Below, one piece after another: positions 36,350 through 43,910 of a stretch of 64,000 nucleotides of DNA. This stretch comes from Deltaproteobacteria bacterium (GTDB lineage: Bacteria > Myxococcota_A > Polyangia > DRWM01 > JAAZOP01). Within the stretch, counting starts at the first letter, position 1. Each line of letters begins with the position of its first letter. Where the stretch lies: the NCBI GenBank assembly GCA_016218815.1, contig JACRCX010000133.1:1-64000 (forward strand), read 5' to 3'. Position numbers and translations under genes: made by a program. The notes under the pieces were generated by a model. It was not told where the DNA came from. It saw only the letters and a program-made list of their open reading frames with translations, and made no database searches.

Positions 36350-38191
36350 ATGGCGGCTACGGAGTCCGACGACAGGGAGAAGGCGATCACGAGGGGCGGG
36401 GACCCGTTCGAGTTGTTGTACGCGGCGGGCGAGCGGCCGGGGGAGGCCGGCCCGGGGTCGGGGCACTTCGAGGCGCTGCTGCGGCTGGCGGCCGGATACC
36501 AATTCCGCGAGGAGGGGATCGTCGAGCACCTGCGGCGGGTGTCCGCGTACGTTTCGGTCCTGGCGCGGACGCTGGGCTGGCCGGACGAGCGGCGGCGCCT
36601 GCTCGAGCTGGCGGCGCTGTTCCACGACGTCGGGATGGTCGACGTCCCGGAGCCGGTGCTGCGCAAGGAAGGCCGGCTGAGCGACGGGGAGACGCGGCTG
36701 GTGCGCAAGCACCCCGAGCTGGGGCACGCGCTGCTCGCGTCCTGCGACGCGGCGCTGATGCGGGAGGCGGCGCTGGTGGCGTGGACGCACCACGAGGCGC
36801 ACGACGGCAGCGGGTATCCCCGCGGGCTGGCGGGGGACGGGATTCCGCCGGAGGCTCGGCTCGTCGCGGTAGCGGACGTCTTCGACGCGCTCACGACGCG
36901 CCGGGCGTTCAAGGACCCGTACCCCTTCGACGTCGCCTGCGAGATCGTGCGCAAGGGGGCGTGGAAACGCTTCGATCCCGACGTCGTGGCCGCCTTCCTG
37001 GAGTGTCGCGACGACCTGCGCCCCCTGAGCGAGACGCTGGCGACGCCGGATCGGCCGACGCGCACCGGTTTCCGCATCAGCGCGCGCGACACGACGGAGG
37101 GCGAGGTCTTCGACGCGGCGCAGGACGCCTACTTCTCGTGTCCGTTCTGCGGCGAGCTGCATCCGCGGGCGACGGACACTTGTCCCCGGAGTCGCGAGGG
37201 TCTGCGCGAGATCCACAAGCTGTCGGGGCGCATGCTGGCCGGCAAGTACCAGGTGCGCCTCGCCCGCGGCATCGGGGGGATGAGCACGGTCTACGAGGCC
37301 CATCACGCGCTCATCTCGCGCCGGCTGGCGATCAAGTTCCTCGACGCCGAGCTGGCGCGCAACCCCCAGACGATGGAACGGTTCCGCAACGAGGCCACGG
37401 TTTCCTCGACGGTCGGCCACCCGAATCTGGTCGAGGTCACCGACATGGGGGAAACTCCGGAGGGCATTCCCTACATCGTGATGGAACTGCTCGAGGGCCG
37501 CAGCCTGGCCGAGCTGATCGCGGAACGAACGCGTTTCCCGGTGGGCGCCGTCGTGACGATCGGTGTCGAGGTCCTGCGGACGCTGGCCGCGGTCCATGCC
37601 AAGGGCATCGTCCACCGCGACCTGAAGCCCGACAACCTGTTCCTGCCGGGCGAGTTGTCCAGGCCGCGCCTCAAGATCCTCGACTTCGGCGTCTCCCTCC
37701 TGGTCACGGCGGACGAGCGACGCAAGCGGCTGACCCAGGCGGGGGACGTGTTCGGCACCCCCCAGTACATGTCGCCCGAGCAGGCCCAGGGCAAGCTCGA
37801 CGTCGACGCCCGCTCGGACCTGTTCACGCTCGGCGCGATCCTCTACGAGATGCTTGCCGGACGGCCGGCCTTCGACGGGCCCAATCCGCTGGCGGTGATC
37901 AACGCCGTCGCGCTGTGCGAGGTCGAGCCGCTCGGGTCCCTGGTCCCGGGCGTGGATCCGGACCTGGAGCGGATCGTCCTGCGCGCGCTGGAACGCGATG
38001 CACGCGACCGCTGGCAGAGCGCGGACGAGATGCTCGAGTGGCTCGTCCCTCTGGCCCGCCGCGACCCGCGCTACCGCGACGGCCGACTGCTCGACCTGGC
38101 GGCGGAGGGAACCACCGATGCGGAAGAGGGCATCCGGCCGGATCGGACGGGTCCCGACCGGGCCATGGGAACCACCGATGAACACCGATGA
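36350..38191 (+). CDS. HD-GYP phosphodiesterase fused to a Ser/Thr protein kinase
   Basis: A 613-residue cytosolic signalling protein; the start MAATESDDREKAITRGG was chosen because the upstream frame is the shadow of the PilZ gene. Residues 45-235 are an HD-GYP domain: His92-Asp93 in LFHDVGM, HHEAHDGSGYPRGLAG with the GYP end at 155-157. This type degrades cyclic di-GMP. A Cys cluster (CPFCGELHP at 264-267, TCP near 280) may bind zinc. A Hanks-type kinase follows: Gly loop GIGGMSTVYEA, Lys329 in LAIKFL, HRD Asp424 in VHRDLKPDN, DFG Asp445 and GTPQYMSPEQA. All catalytic residues are present. The order PDE then kinase in one chain is unusual. The last 25 residues and the stop codon come from the dispersed ATCTGTG-type repeat, in which the next gene begins. 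Confidence 0.9.
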   Translation: MAATESDDREKAITRGGDPFELLYAAGERPGEAGPGSGHFEALLRLAAGYQFREEGIVEHLRRVSAYVSVLARTLGWPDERRRLLELAALFHDVGMVDVPEPVLRKEGRLSDGETRLVRKHPELGHALLASCDAALMREAALVAWTHHEAHDGSGYPRGLAGDGIPPEARLVAVADVFDALTTRRAFKDPYPFDVACEIVRKGAWKRFDPDVVAAFLECRDDLRPLSETLATPDRPTRTGFRISARDTTEGEVFDAAQDAYFSCPFCGELHPRATDTCPRSREGLREIHKLSGRMLAGKYQVRLARGIGGMSTVYEAHHALISRRLAIKFLDAELARNPQTMERFRNEATVSSTVGHPNLVEVTDMGETPEGIPYIVMELLEGRSLAELIAERTRFPVGAVVTIGVEVLRTLAAVHAKGIVHRDLKPDNLFLPGELSRPRLKILDFGVSLLVTADERRKRLTQAGDVFGTPQYMSPEQAQGKLDVDARSDLFTLGAILYEMLAGRPAFDGPNPLAVINAVALCEVEPLGSLVPGVDPDLERIVLRALERDARDRWQSADEMLEWLVPLARRDPRYRDGRLLDLAAEGTTDAEEGIRPDRTGPDRAMGTTDEHR

Positions 38192-38340
38192 ACACAGATG
38201 GCTCCGCCCTTCACGCGGATGGCCCGCCCTGTCCCATCGATGTCCCGCGGCGGTTCCCGTACTTCCCTTTCCCTGCTCCGCTTTCTCCTCCTATCTGTGT
38301 TTATCCGTGTTCATCTGTGGTTTCTTCTTCTTCTCCGCGC
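38168..38340 (+). repeat. Inverted-repeat element forming stop, start and signal peptide
   Basis: The left arm (38168-38201) reads ACCACCGATGAACACCGATG then AACACAGATGGCT; the right arm (38293-38320) reads ATCTGTGTTTATCCGTGTTC then ATCTGTGG, with the TTTCTTCTTC tail to 38340. The arms are complementary in pattern with about 90 bases between. The left arm holds the TGA of the kinase gene (38189-38191) and the ATG of the porin (38178-38180). The right arm encodes the core of the porin signal peptide. Confidence 0.88.
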
Positions 38341-39737
38341 CCTCCGCCCGCGCCGACGACACGCACTACCAGAACCAGCTCATCGGCGAGCGCGCCCTGG
38401 GACTGGGCGGCGCCTTCACGGCCGTCGCCAGCGACCCTACCGCGTCGTTCTACAATCCCGGCGGGCTGGCCATGACCCTCTCCGCCAGCGTCTCGGCCAG
38501 CCTCAACCTGTACGGCGTCGAGCACCGCATCGTGCACGGCGGCTTCGTGAGCTACATCAACGGCGCGCGCGAGACGGCGGATCTCGAGACCACGGCGTTC
38601 CCGACGATCCCCACGACGTTCGGCATCCTCCGCGCCTTCGGCGAGAGGCTGCCCGACGGCTCCCGCCGGCACGCCCTCGCCTTCTCCATGCTGATCCCCG
38701 ATCAGACCGCCGTGGCCTTCGACGCCACGGTCGGCACCTCGGGCCAGACGGACCTCGACGTCTTCCGCCTTTCGGAGGACGACAGGACGTTGTGGGTCGG
38801 ACCGAGCTACGCGATCCGGATCTCCGACGATCTCGCGGTCGGCGTGTCGGCCTTCGTCGCCATCCGGACCTGGTCGCGCGCCAGCTTCCGTTCCATGGAG
38901 ACGCCCGCCGAGCCCCCGACGGCGCCGCCGACGTCCGAGTTCTTCGACCTGGAGCGCGTCGACGCCGCGTTCGACTCCTACGACCTCATCTTCCGGCTCG
39001 GCGCGATGTACCGGCCGTTGCCGGGCGTGCGCGTCGGTCTCACGATCGGGTTCCCGTCGATCCACATCTACGGCGACGGCTCCCTCTCGAAGCAGCTCAC
39101 CTACGCGCGGTTCGAGCCGCCGCTGGAATACGGCGACATGCAGCTCGAGTCCGCGTCGAGCCTGCCCGCCACGTCGTTCGACCCCCTCGAGATCCGCCTC
39201 GGGCTGGCCTGGGAGCCGGCCGAGGGGATGCTCGTCGCCTTCGACGCCTCCTACCACCTGCCGACGTACTCGTCGTACGAGCGGATCGGGCTGTCGCAGG
39301 CCGACCGTGCGCGCGTGTCGTTCGACGACCTGTTCGCCGACCAGGTGGAGCGTCGCGGGGTGCTGAACGCCAACGTGGGATTCGAGTGGGTGATCGACGG
39401 CGAGTGGCCCCTGCGGCTCGGCGCGTTCACCAACTTCTCGGCCGCGCCGCCGCTGCGCCCGTACCAGCCGGGGCTGGAGAAGATCGACATCGTCGGCGGG
39501 ACGATCTCGGCCGGGTACAACTTCGAGGCGTTCGCGATCAACGTCGGCTTCCTGGGCTCCGTCGGCTGGGGCAAGGCGCAGGCGCTGAATCTCGTCGGCG
39601 ACCCGACGTATCTGGAGCGCGACGCCCGCTACGACCTGTTCTACTTCTTCATCTCGGGCGCGCAGCGGATCGTGGCGGAGACGCTGGAGAACTGGATCAC
39701 GGCCGAGCCGGAGCCCGACGACGCCGAGGTTGAATGA
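38178..39737 (+). CDS. FadL/OMPP1-family outer-membrane transport porin
   Basis: A 519-residue barrel. The only sensible start is MNTDEHRWLRPS at 38178, which overlaps the kinase stop by 14 bases; later in-frame ATGs would cut the signal. The presequence is 59 residues, with hydrophobic core YLCLSVFICGFFFF from residue 39 and a cleavage-like SAPSARA-DD after residue 59. Residues 1-59 are encoded by the repeat element. The mature protein shows the OMPP1/FadL start NQLIGERALGLGGAFTAVAS and DPTASFYNPGGLA, then alternating strands and a final aromatic region (YDLFYFFISGAQR). The family carries hydrophobic substrates such as fatty acids across the outer membrane; the substrate here is unknown. No good ribosome site is seen, so translation is probably coupled to the kinase gene. 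Confidence 0.85.
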   Translation: MNTDEHRWLRPSRGWPALSHRCPAAVPVLPFPCSAFSSYLCLSVFICGFFFFSAPSARADDTHYQNQLIGERALGLGGAFTAVASDPTASFYNPGGLAMTLSASVSASLNLYGVEHRIVHGGFVSYINGARETADLETTAFPTIPTTFGILRAFGERLPDGSRRHALAFSMLIPDQTAVAFDATVGTSGQTDLDVFRLSEDDRTLWVGPSYAIRISDDLAVGVSAFVAIRTWSRASFRSMETPAEPPTAPPTSEFFDLERVDAAFDSYDLIFRLGAMYRPLPGVRVGLTIGFPSIHIYGDGSLSKQLTYARFEPPLEYGDMQLESASSLPATSFDPLEIRLGLAWEPAEGMLVAFDASYHLPTYSSYERIGLSQADRARVSFDDLFADQVERRGVLNANVGFEWVIDGEWPLRLGAFTNFSAAPPLRPYQPGLEKIDIVGGTISAGYNFEAFAINVGFLGSVGWGKAQALNLVGDPTYLERDARYDLFYFFISGAQRIVAETLENWITAEPEPDDAEVE

Positions 39738-39783
39738 AAGCGGCCCGGCGGGCGTACCAACGGCCCGGAACAGGGGGTCGAGC

Positions 39784-40650
39784 ATGACGATTCGGACCGC
39801 TCCCTTCCTTCGCGCGCGGTTGACCGCGCTGGCACTCGTGTTCCTGGTCGCGTCCCCCGTCGCGGCGACCGCCGGCTCGATCCGCTGCCGTGCGACCGAT
39901 CCGTCGGGCCGCCGCATCGACGGCACGTGCCGGGCGACGGGCCCCGGCGATGCCGGCGGCTCCTGCGTCACCTCCGGCGGCGCCTGCACGATCTCCGAGT
40001 TGCCCCCGGGGACCTACACCGTGACGCTGCGCACGCTCTCGGGACGCTCGTCGGCGCCGCGCACCGTGCGGGTCGACGACGGCGTGTCGCCGACGGTGGT
40101 GCTCACCGCCCAGGAGACGGCCGCCGTGTCGTTCGAGCACGAGGGCGGGTTCGTCGCCTTGCCGGCCTTGCCCGCCGGCGGATCCGACGCCGGGACCGAG
40201 GCCGGCGAAACTGGCGACGCTCGCGCCGATGCCGGCTCGTCTCCCGACGCCGGCGGGTCGACCTCCGGCTCCGGCGGCACGACCTCGCCCTCCGATGCGG
40301 GTACCGTGGTTGCGCGGGAGGCGGGCCAGGTCGAGGTGCTGGCGTTGCCGATCGCCGTCACCACGCCCGGCACGACGGTCGCCGCGCCGCCCGATCGCTC
40401 GACCGGCACGACGCTCGCCCTCCAGGGGCGGACGACGGATTCCCGCGGGCGGATCCTCGACGGCACCGTCACCGTCACCCAGGGCGGCCGTGCGATCGCG
40501 CGCGCGACGACGTCCGGCGGTCGCTACCAGCTCTACGACCTGCCTTCCGGCGCCCTGACGCTCACCTTTCGCGCCCTCTCCGGCGCCTCGATCGACTCGA
40601 GCGCCAACTACGCCGGCACCGCCCTCACCGTGAACCTCTCCGTCCCCTAG
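39784..40650 (+). CDS. Secreted protein with two carboxypeptidase-regulatory-like domains
   Basis: A 288-residue exported protein; the ATG at 39784 has GGGGG 5-10 bases upstream. A classical signal (LTALALVFLVASPVAATAG) is followed by two small beta-sandwich units of the CarboxypepD_reg type: RCRATDPSGRRIDGTCRATG..ELPPGTYTVTLRTLSG and LQGRTTDSRGRILDGTVTVT..YDLPSGALTLTFRALSG. The two halves align with each other, so the gene arose by internal duplication. A Gly/Ser/Asp-rich linker (about 140-205) separates them. Such domains bind ligands or act as spacers on surface proteins. It lies just before an array of 10-bp TTTGCGCCCC units and a strong promoter for the OmpA gene, which has the same fold type inside. 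Confidence 0.75.
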   Translation: MTIRTAPFLRARLTALALVFLVASPVAATAGSIRCRATDPSGRRIDGTCRATGPGDAGGSCVTSGGACTISELPPGTYTVTLRTLSGRSSAPRTVRVDDGVSPTVVLTAQETAAVSFEHEGGFVALPALPAGGSDAGTEAGETGDARADAGSSPDAGGSTSGSGGTTSPSDAGTVVAREAGQVEVLALPIAVTTPGTTVAAPPDRSTGTTLALQGRTTDSRGRILDGTVTVTQGGRAIARATTSGGRYQLYDLPSGALTLTFRALSGASIDSSANYAGTALTVNLSVP

Positions 40651-40657
40651 CCTTCGC

Positions 40658-40697
40658 TCTTTGCGCCCCTTTGCGGCCCTTTGCGCCCTTTGCGCGA
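40658..40697. repeat. TTTGCGCCCC tandem array (10-bp period)
   Basis: Four units beginning CTTTGCGCCC, spaced 10, 10 and 9 bases, just after the stop of the preceding gene. It resembles a dispersed intergenic repeat rather than coding DNA. Confidence 0.65.
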
Positions 40698-40741
40698 GCT
40701 GTCCGGAATCCCCGCCGGAGCCCCGTGGCCTTCGCACGGAA

Positions 40742-40770
40742 TTGACACGGGGGGTTCGTATGCAATACTA
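40742..40770 (+). promoter_or_regulatory. Sigma70 promoter for the OmpA-family gene
   Basis: A perfect TTGACA (40742-40747), a 16-17-base spacer, and AATACT or ATACTA (40764-40770). It lies 40 bases before the ATG at 40811 and is the best -35 box in the window. Confidence 0.6.
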
Positions 40771-40810
40771 GCGCGAACATTCGAACCGCCCGGAGGAAGG
40801 AGCGGAAGAA

Positions 40811-42946
40811 ATGGCCAATCACGCCCCGAGTTCATGCCGATGGATCGCCGCGGGTCTCGCGCTGCTCGTTCCCGCCGTCGCGCCGGCACAGGACGAGCCG
40901 CCGCCGCTGGACGACGCCGTCTTCGGCGCGCCGTCCGACGAAGCCGAGCCGCCCGCGGTCGAAGAGACCGAGTCCGACGCTGCGGAGGAGGGGCCGGGCG
41001 ACACGGACGAATACGCGGGCGAGGCGCTGGCCTTCAGCGTGCCCTCGCTGCGCGGCTCGACCGGCATGTGGCACCTCTCCAGCGCGTTGACACCGCCCGA
41101 GGGCGCGTTCGGCGTCGGCATGCACGTGGGCTTCTTCACCGAGTCGAACTGGCTCGTGCCCAACGACACGGACAACTACATCCACGGGGACGTCGCCTTC
41201 TGGTGGGCGCCGCTCCAGTACCTCGAGGCGTTCCTGGACATCACCAGCTACGCCAACTCCAACGACAAGGAGCGCCCCACGCTCTTCCAGACCCTCGGCG
41301 ACATCCGCCTGGGCGCCAAGGGCTACTACCCGGTCGTGCCGTGGTACTCGCTCGGCGGCGAGTTGAGCATCCTCTTCCTCAACCAGGTGGGCGACGTGGC
41401 GGTGGACGGGGAAGCGACGAGCGTGGATCTGCGCATGGTCCACTCGTTCGACTTCCAGCGCATCAATGCCGACGTGCCGATCCAGCTCCACCTCAACTTC
41501 TCGTACTTCTTCGATCACTCGCGCAACCTGATCGACGACGTCGAGGCGTCGCGGACGGCCGCGGGGGACGACCCGTTCATCTCGCGGGTCGAGCGGTTCT
41601 CGATGAACGTGAACCGGCTGGACAGCTTCAACTTCGCGGTGGGCATCGAGGCGTCGCACCCGGCGATCGAGGACTGGGTGCGGCTGGGGATCGAATGGAA
41701 CCTGGGGATCCCGATCAACCGGTCGGGCATCGACTTCAACTGCCTGCAGTCGCGCTACGCCAACGACGACAGCTGCCTGGACATCACGGGCATCAGCGCC
41801 TTCCCGCAGACCCTGACCATCGGCGTGCGCGGCCGACCGTACGTCCGCGGCCTGTCGCTGGACGCGGCCGTCGACATCGGCCTGACCGGCGTCGACACGT
41901 TCGTCCGCGAGGTCGCGCCGACGCCGCTGTGGAAGATGATGTTCGGGCTGGCGTACGCGTTCGACCTTTCCGACTACGAGGTGCCGACGCCGTGCCCGCC
42001 CCCGCCTCCGCCCCCGCCTCCGCCCCCGCCTCCGCCCCCGCCGGCGACGATTGCCGGGCGCGTGGTGGAGGAGGGGACCGAGACCGCGATTCCGCGCGCG
42101 ATGATCACCTACGTCGGGCGCGAGCTGACCGGCATGGTCGCGGACGGCCAGGGCCGCTTCACCTCCGCGCCGCTGGAGCCCGGCCAGTACACGCTCGGCG
42201 TCTCCGCCGACGAGTACTTCGAGGGGCGTTGCAACGTGACCGTGGCCGGGCCGGACAGCGCGGTCACCTGTTCGCTGCGCCCGACCCCGAAGATCGGTAC
42301 CGTCGTCGGCCGCATCCTGGACGCCGAGGGCAACGGCATCGCCGGGGTGACGGTGACCATCACGCCGGCGGGCCGCGTCGAGGGTCAGATCCCGGGGCCG
42401 GCGACGACCGGCTCGGACGGCGGGTTCACCTTCGAGGTGCCGGCCGGCCCGTACACCGTGGCGGCGGAGCACGAGGAGTACTTCCTGCGGCAGAAGCAGA
42501 TCGAGGTCGCGCCGCGGGCGCGGATCGAGGTCGAGATGACGCTGGCCAAGAAGCCGCGCCGCGCGGCGGTCACCGTCGACTCCGAGGAGATCAAGATCCG
42601 CCGCCAGATCCACTTCGAGACCGACTCGGCCGTGATCAAGGGCGACTCGTTCATCATCCTGGACGAGGTCGCCGACACGATGCTGCGGCATCCGGAGATC
42701 CGGCGCGTCGAGGTCCAGGGGCACACCGACAGCCAGGGCGCCGAGGATCACAACCAGCAGCTCTCCCAGGCCCGTGCGGAGTCGGTCGTGCAGTACCTGG
42801 TCGACGCCGGCATCGATCCGCGCCGCCTGGAAGCGCGCGGCTACGGCGAGACCGTCCCGATCGCCCCGAACGTCACCTCCGCCGGCCGGACGAAGAACCG
42901 CCGCGTCGAGTTCCACATCGTCGAGCAGACCGGCGCCACGCCGTAG
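40811..42946 (+). CDS. OmpA-family protein with barrel, poly-proline linker and Cpr-like repeats
   Basis: A 711-residue outer-membrane protein starting MANHAPSSCRWIAAGLALLV, with GGAGG-type sequence 13-18 bases upstream. After the signal and an acidic Pro/Glu/Asp stretch comes a barrel-like region (about 70-395). Then 16 prolines in a row are encoded by CCGCCCCCG-type tandem units (41996-42042). Two carboxypeptidase-regulatory-like domains follow (ATIAGRVVEEGTETAIPRAM; GTVVGRILDAEGNGIAGVTV). The C-terminal OmpA domain (about 600-705) has HFETDSAVIKGDSFIILDEV and VEVQGHTDSQGAEDHNQQLS, which bind peptidoglycan through the conserved Asp and Arg. Proteins with barrel plus OmpA occur in myxobacterial outer-membrane exchange (TraB-like), but no TraA is next to it, so this link is weak. 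Confidence 0.85.
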   Translation: MANHAPSSCRWIAAGLALLVPAVAPAQDEPPPLDDAVFGAPSDEAEPPAVEETESDAAEEGPGDTDEYAGEALAFSVPSLRGSTGMWHLSSALTPPEGAFGVGMHVGFFTESNWLVPNDTDNYIHGDVAFWWAPLQYLEAFLDITSYANSNDKERPTLFQTLGDIRLGAKGYYPVVPWYSLGGELSILFLNQVGDVAVDGEATSVDLRMVHSFDFQRINADVPIQLHLNFSYFFDHSRNLIDDVEASRTAAGDDPFISRVERFSMNVNRLDSFNFAVGIEASHPAIEDWVRLGIEWNLGIPINRSGIDFNCLQSRYANDDSCLDITGISAFPQTLTIGVRGRPYVRGLSLDAAVDIGLTGVDTFVREVAPTPLWKMMFGLAYAFDLSDYEVPTPCPPPPPPPPPPPPPPPPATIAGRVVEEGTETAIPRAMITYVGRELTGMVADGQGRFTSAPLEPGQYTLGVSADEYFEGRCNVTVAGPDSAVTCSLRPTPKIGTVVGRILDAEGNGIAGVTVTITPAGRVEGQIPGPATTGSDGGFTFEVPAGPYTVAAEHEEYFLRQKQIEVAPRARIEVEMTLAKKPRRAAVTVDSEEIKIRRQIHFETDSAVIKGDSFIILDEVADTMLRHPEIRRVEVQGHTDSQGAEDHNQQLSQARAESVVQYLVDAGIDPRRLEARGYGETVPIAPNVTSAGRTKNRRVEFHIVEQTGATP

Positions 42947-42985
42947 GCCTTCTGGATGCCGCGCGGCCCTGCCGGCCCGGAAGTT

Positions 42986-43158
42986 GAAAACACAGATGAA
43001 CACAGATGAACACAGATGGCTCCGCCCCTCGTGCGGGCGGCCATCCGTGCTTCATCGGGGCTCACCGGTGACATCCCCTTGGCGTCGACCCCGCTCCCGC
43101 TTCTCTCCGTATCTGTGTTCATCTGTGTTCATCTGTGGCTTCCTTCTTCTCCTCGCCT
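42986..43158 (+). repeat. Inverted-repeat element forming start and signal peptide of the matrixin
   Basis: The left arm (42986-43021) has three ACACAGATGA-type units; the right arm (43111-43138) reads ATCTGTGTTC twice then ATCTGTGG, with the TTCCTTCTTC tail to 43158. The distance from ATG (42996) to the first codon of the signal core is 114 bases, the same as in the element at 38168. Confidence 0.9.
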
Positions 43159-43910
43159 CCCCCGCCGCAGCCTGGGAACAGGCATTCACCCGCGAAACCC
43201 CCCAACAGCCGCTGCACGTGAGGGACTCCAACTGCCTGCAGTACACGCTCCATGACGCCTGCTCGGAGGACGTCGCGCCCGAGGACTGCTGGGCCGCGGT
43301 GCACGCCGGCATGGACACCTGGAACGCGGTCGCAGGCTCGTACTTCCGCTTCGAGCCCACCGCGCCGGCCTCGTGCTGCCGTGCGGCCTACCAGCGCGAG
43401 GGCGCCAACGCGAATTGCATCTCGTGGCTCGAGGGCGCGTGGCCGGACGCGTACCCTCCCGCCGGGATCGCCCTGACGACGATCACCTACGACGTCGCCA
43501 GCGGCGCGATCCTCGACGCGGACATCGAGCTGAACGGCTTCAGCTTCCAGTTCGGCACGACCTGCGCGGCGGGCCTGGCCGACGTCCAGAACACGGTGAC
43601 CCACGAAGCCGGGCACATGCTGGGCCTCGACCACACCGACGTCCCCGGGGCGACCATGCGTTCCCGCAGCTATCCCGGCGACTGCGAGCTCCGGAGCCTG
43701 GAAGCCGACGACACCGCGGGACTGGTGACGATCTACCCGGCCGCGGACGATCCAGGCATTTGCCGCGGCCCGACGGGCGGCGTGAACCTCGACTGCTCCG
43801 CTCCCGACGATTGCGGCTGCCGCGCCGCCGGCGCGGGTCGCGGCGCCCCCGGCTGGCTTGCGCTCGCCGCCGTCGCCGTCCTGGCCGTTCGTCTCCGCCG
43901 GCGTCCATGA
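42996..43910 (+). CDS. Matrixin-like metalloprotease with MYXO-CTERM-like tail
   Basis: A 304-residue secreted zinc protease. The start MNTDEHRWLRPSCGRPSVLH at 42996 lies in the repeat element; the signal core YLCSSVFICGFLLLL begins at residue 39 and cleavage probably follows ASPAAA at 59. Mature sequence starts WEQAFTRETPQQPLHVRDS. The zinc site is HEAGHMLGLDH (His203, Glu204, His207, His213) and the Met-turn is VPGATMRS. The end (CSAPDDCGCRAAGAGRGAPG then LALAAVAVLAVRLRRRP) fits MYXO-CTERM: Cys pair, Gly linker, hydrophobic helix and Arg cluster, which anchors proteins at the myxobacterial surface. It overlaps the next gene by ATGA. Translation is probably independent of the OmpA gene, which ends 49 bases earlier. 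Confidence 0.9.
   Translation: MNTDEHRWLRPSCGRPSVLHRGSPVTSPWRRPRSRFSPYLCSSVFICGFLLLLASPAAAWEQAFTRETPQQPLHVRDSNCLQYTLHDACSEDVAPEDCWAAVHAGMDTWNAVAGSYFRFEPTAPASCCRAAYQREGANANCISWLEGAWPDAYPPAGIALTTITYDVASGAILDADIELNGFSFQFGTTCAAGLADVQNTVTHEAGHMLGLDHTDVPGATMRSRSYPGDCELRSLEADDTAGLVTIYPAADDPGICRGPTGGVNLDCSAPDDCGCRAAGAGRGAPGWLALAAVAVLAVRLRRRP

Noticed and set aside
41996..42042. CCGCCCCCG tandem units considered as a phase-variable tract
   Set aside because: The unit length is a multiple of three, so changes in copy number only lengthen the poly-proline linker and do not shift the frame.
28281..43158. Repeats of ATCTGTGTTC considered as a CRISPR array
   Set aside because: The units are 10 bases in direct contact without spacers, no cas genes are present, and copies are dispersed over 15 kb.
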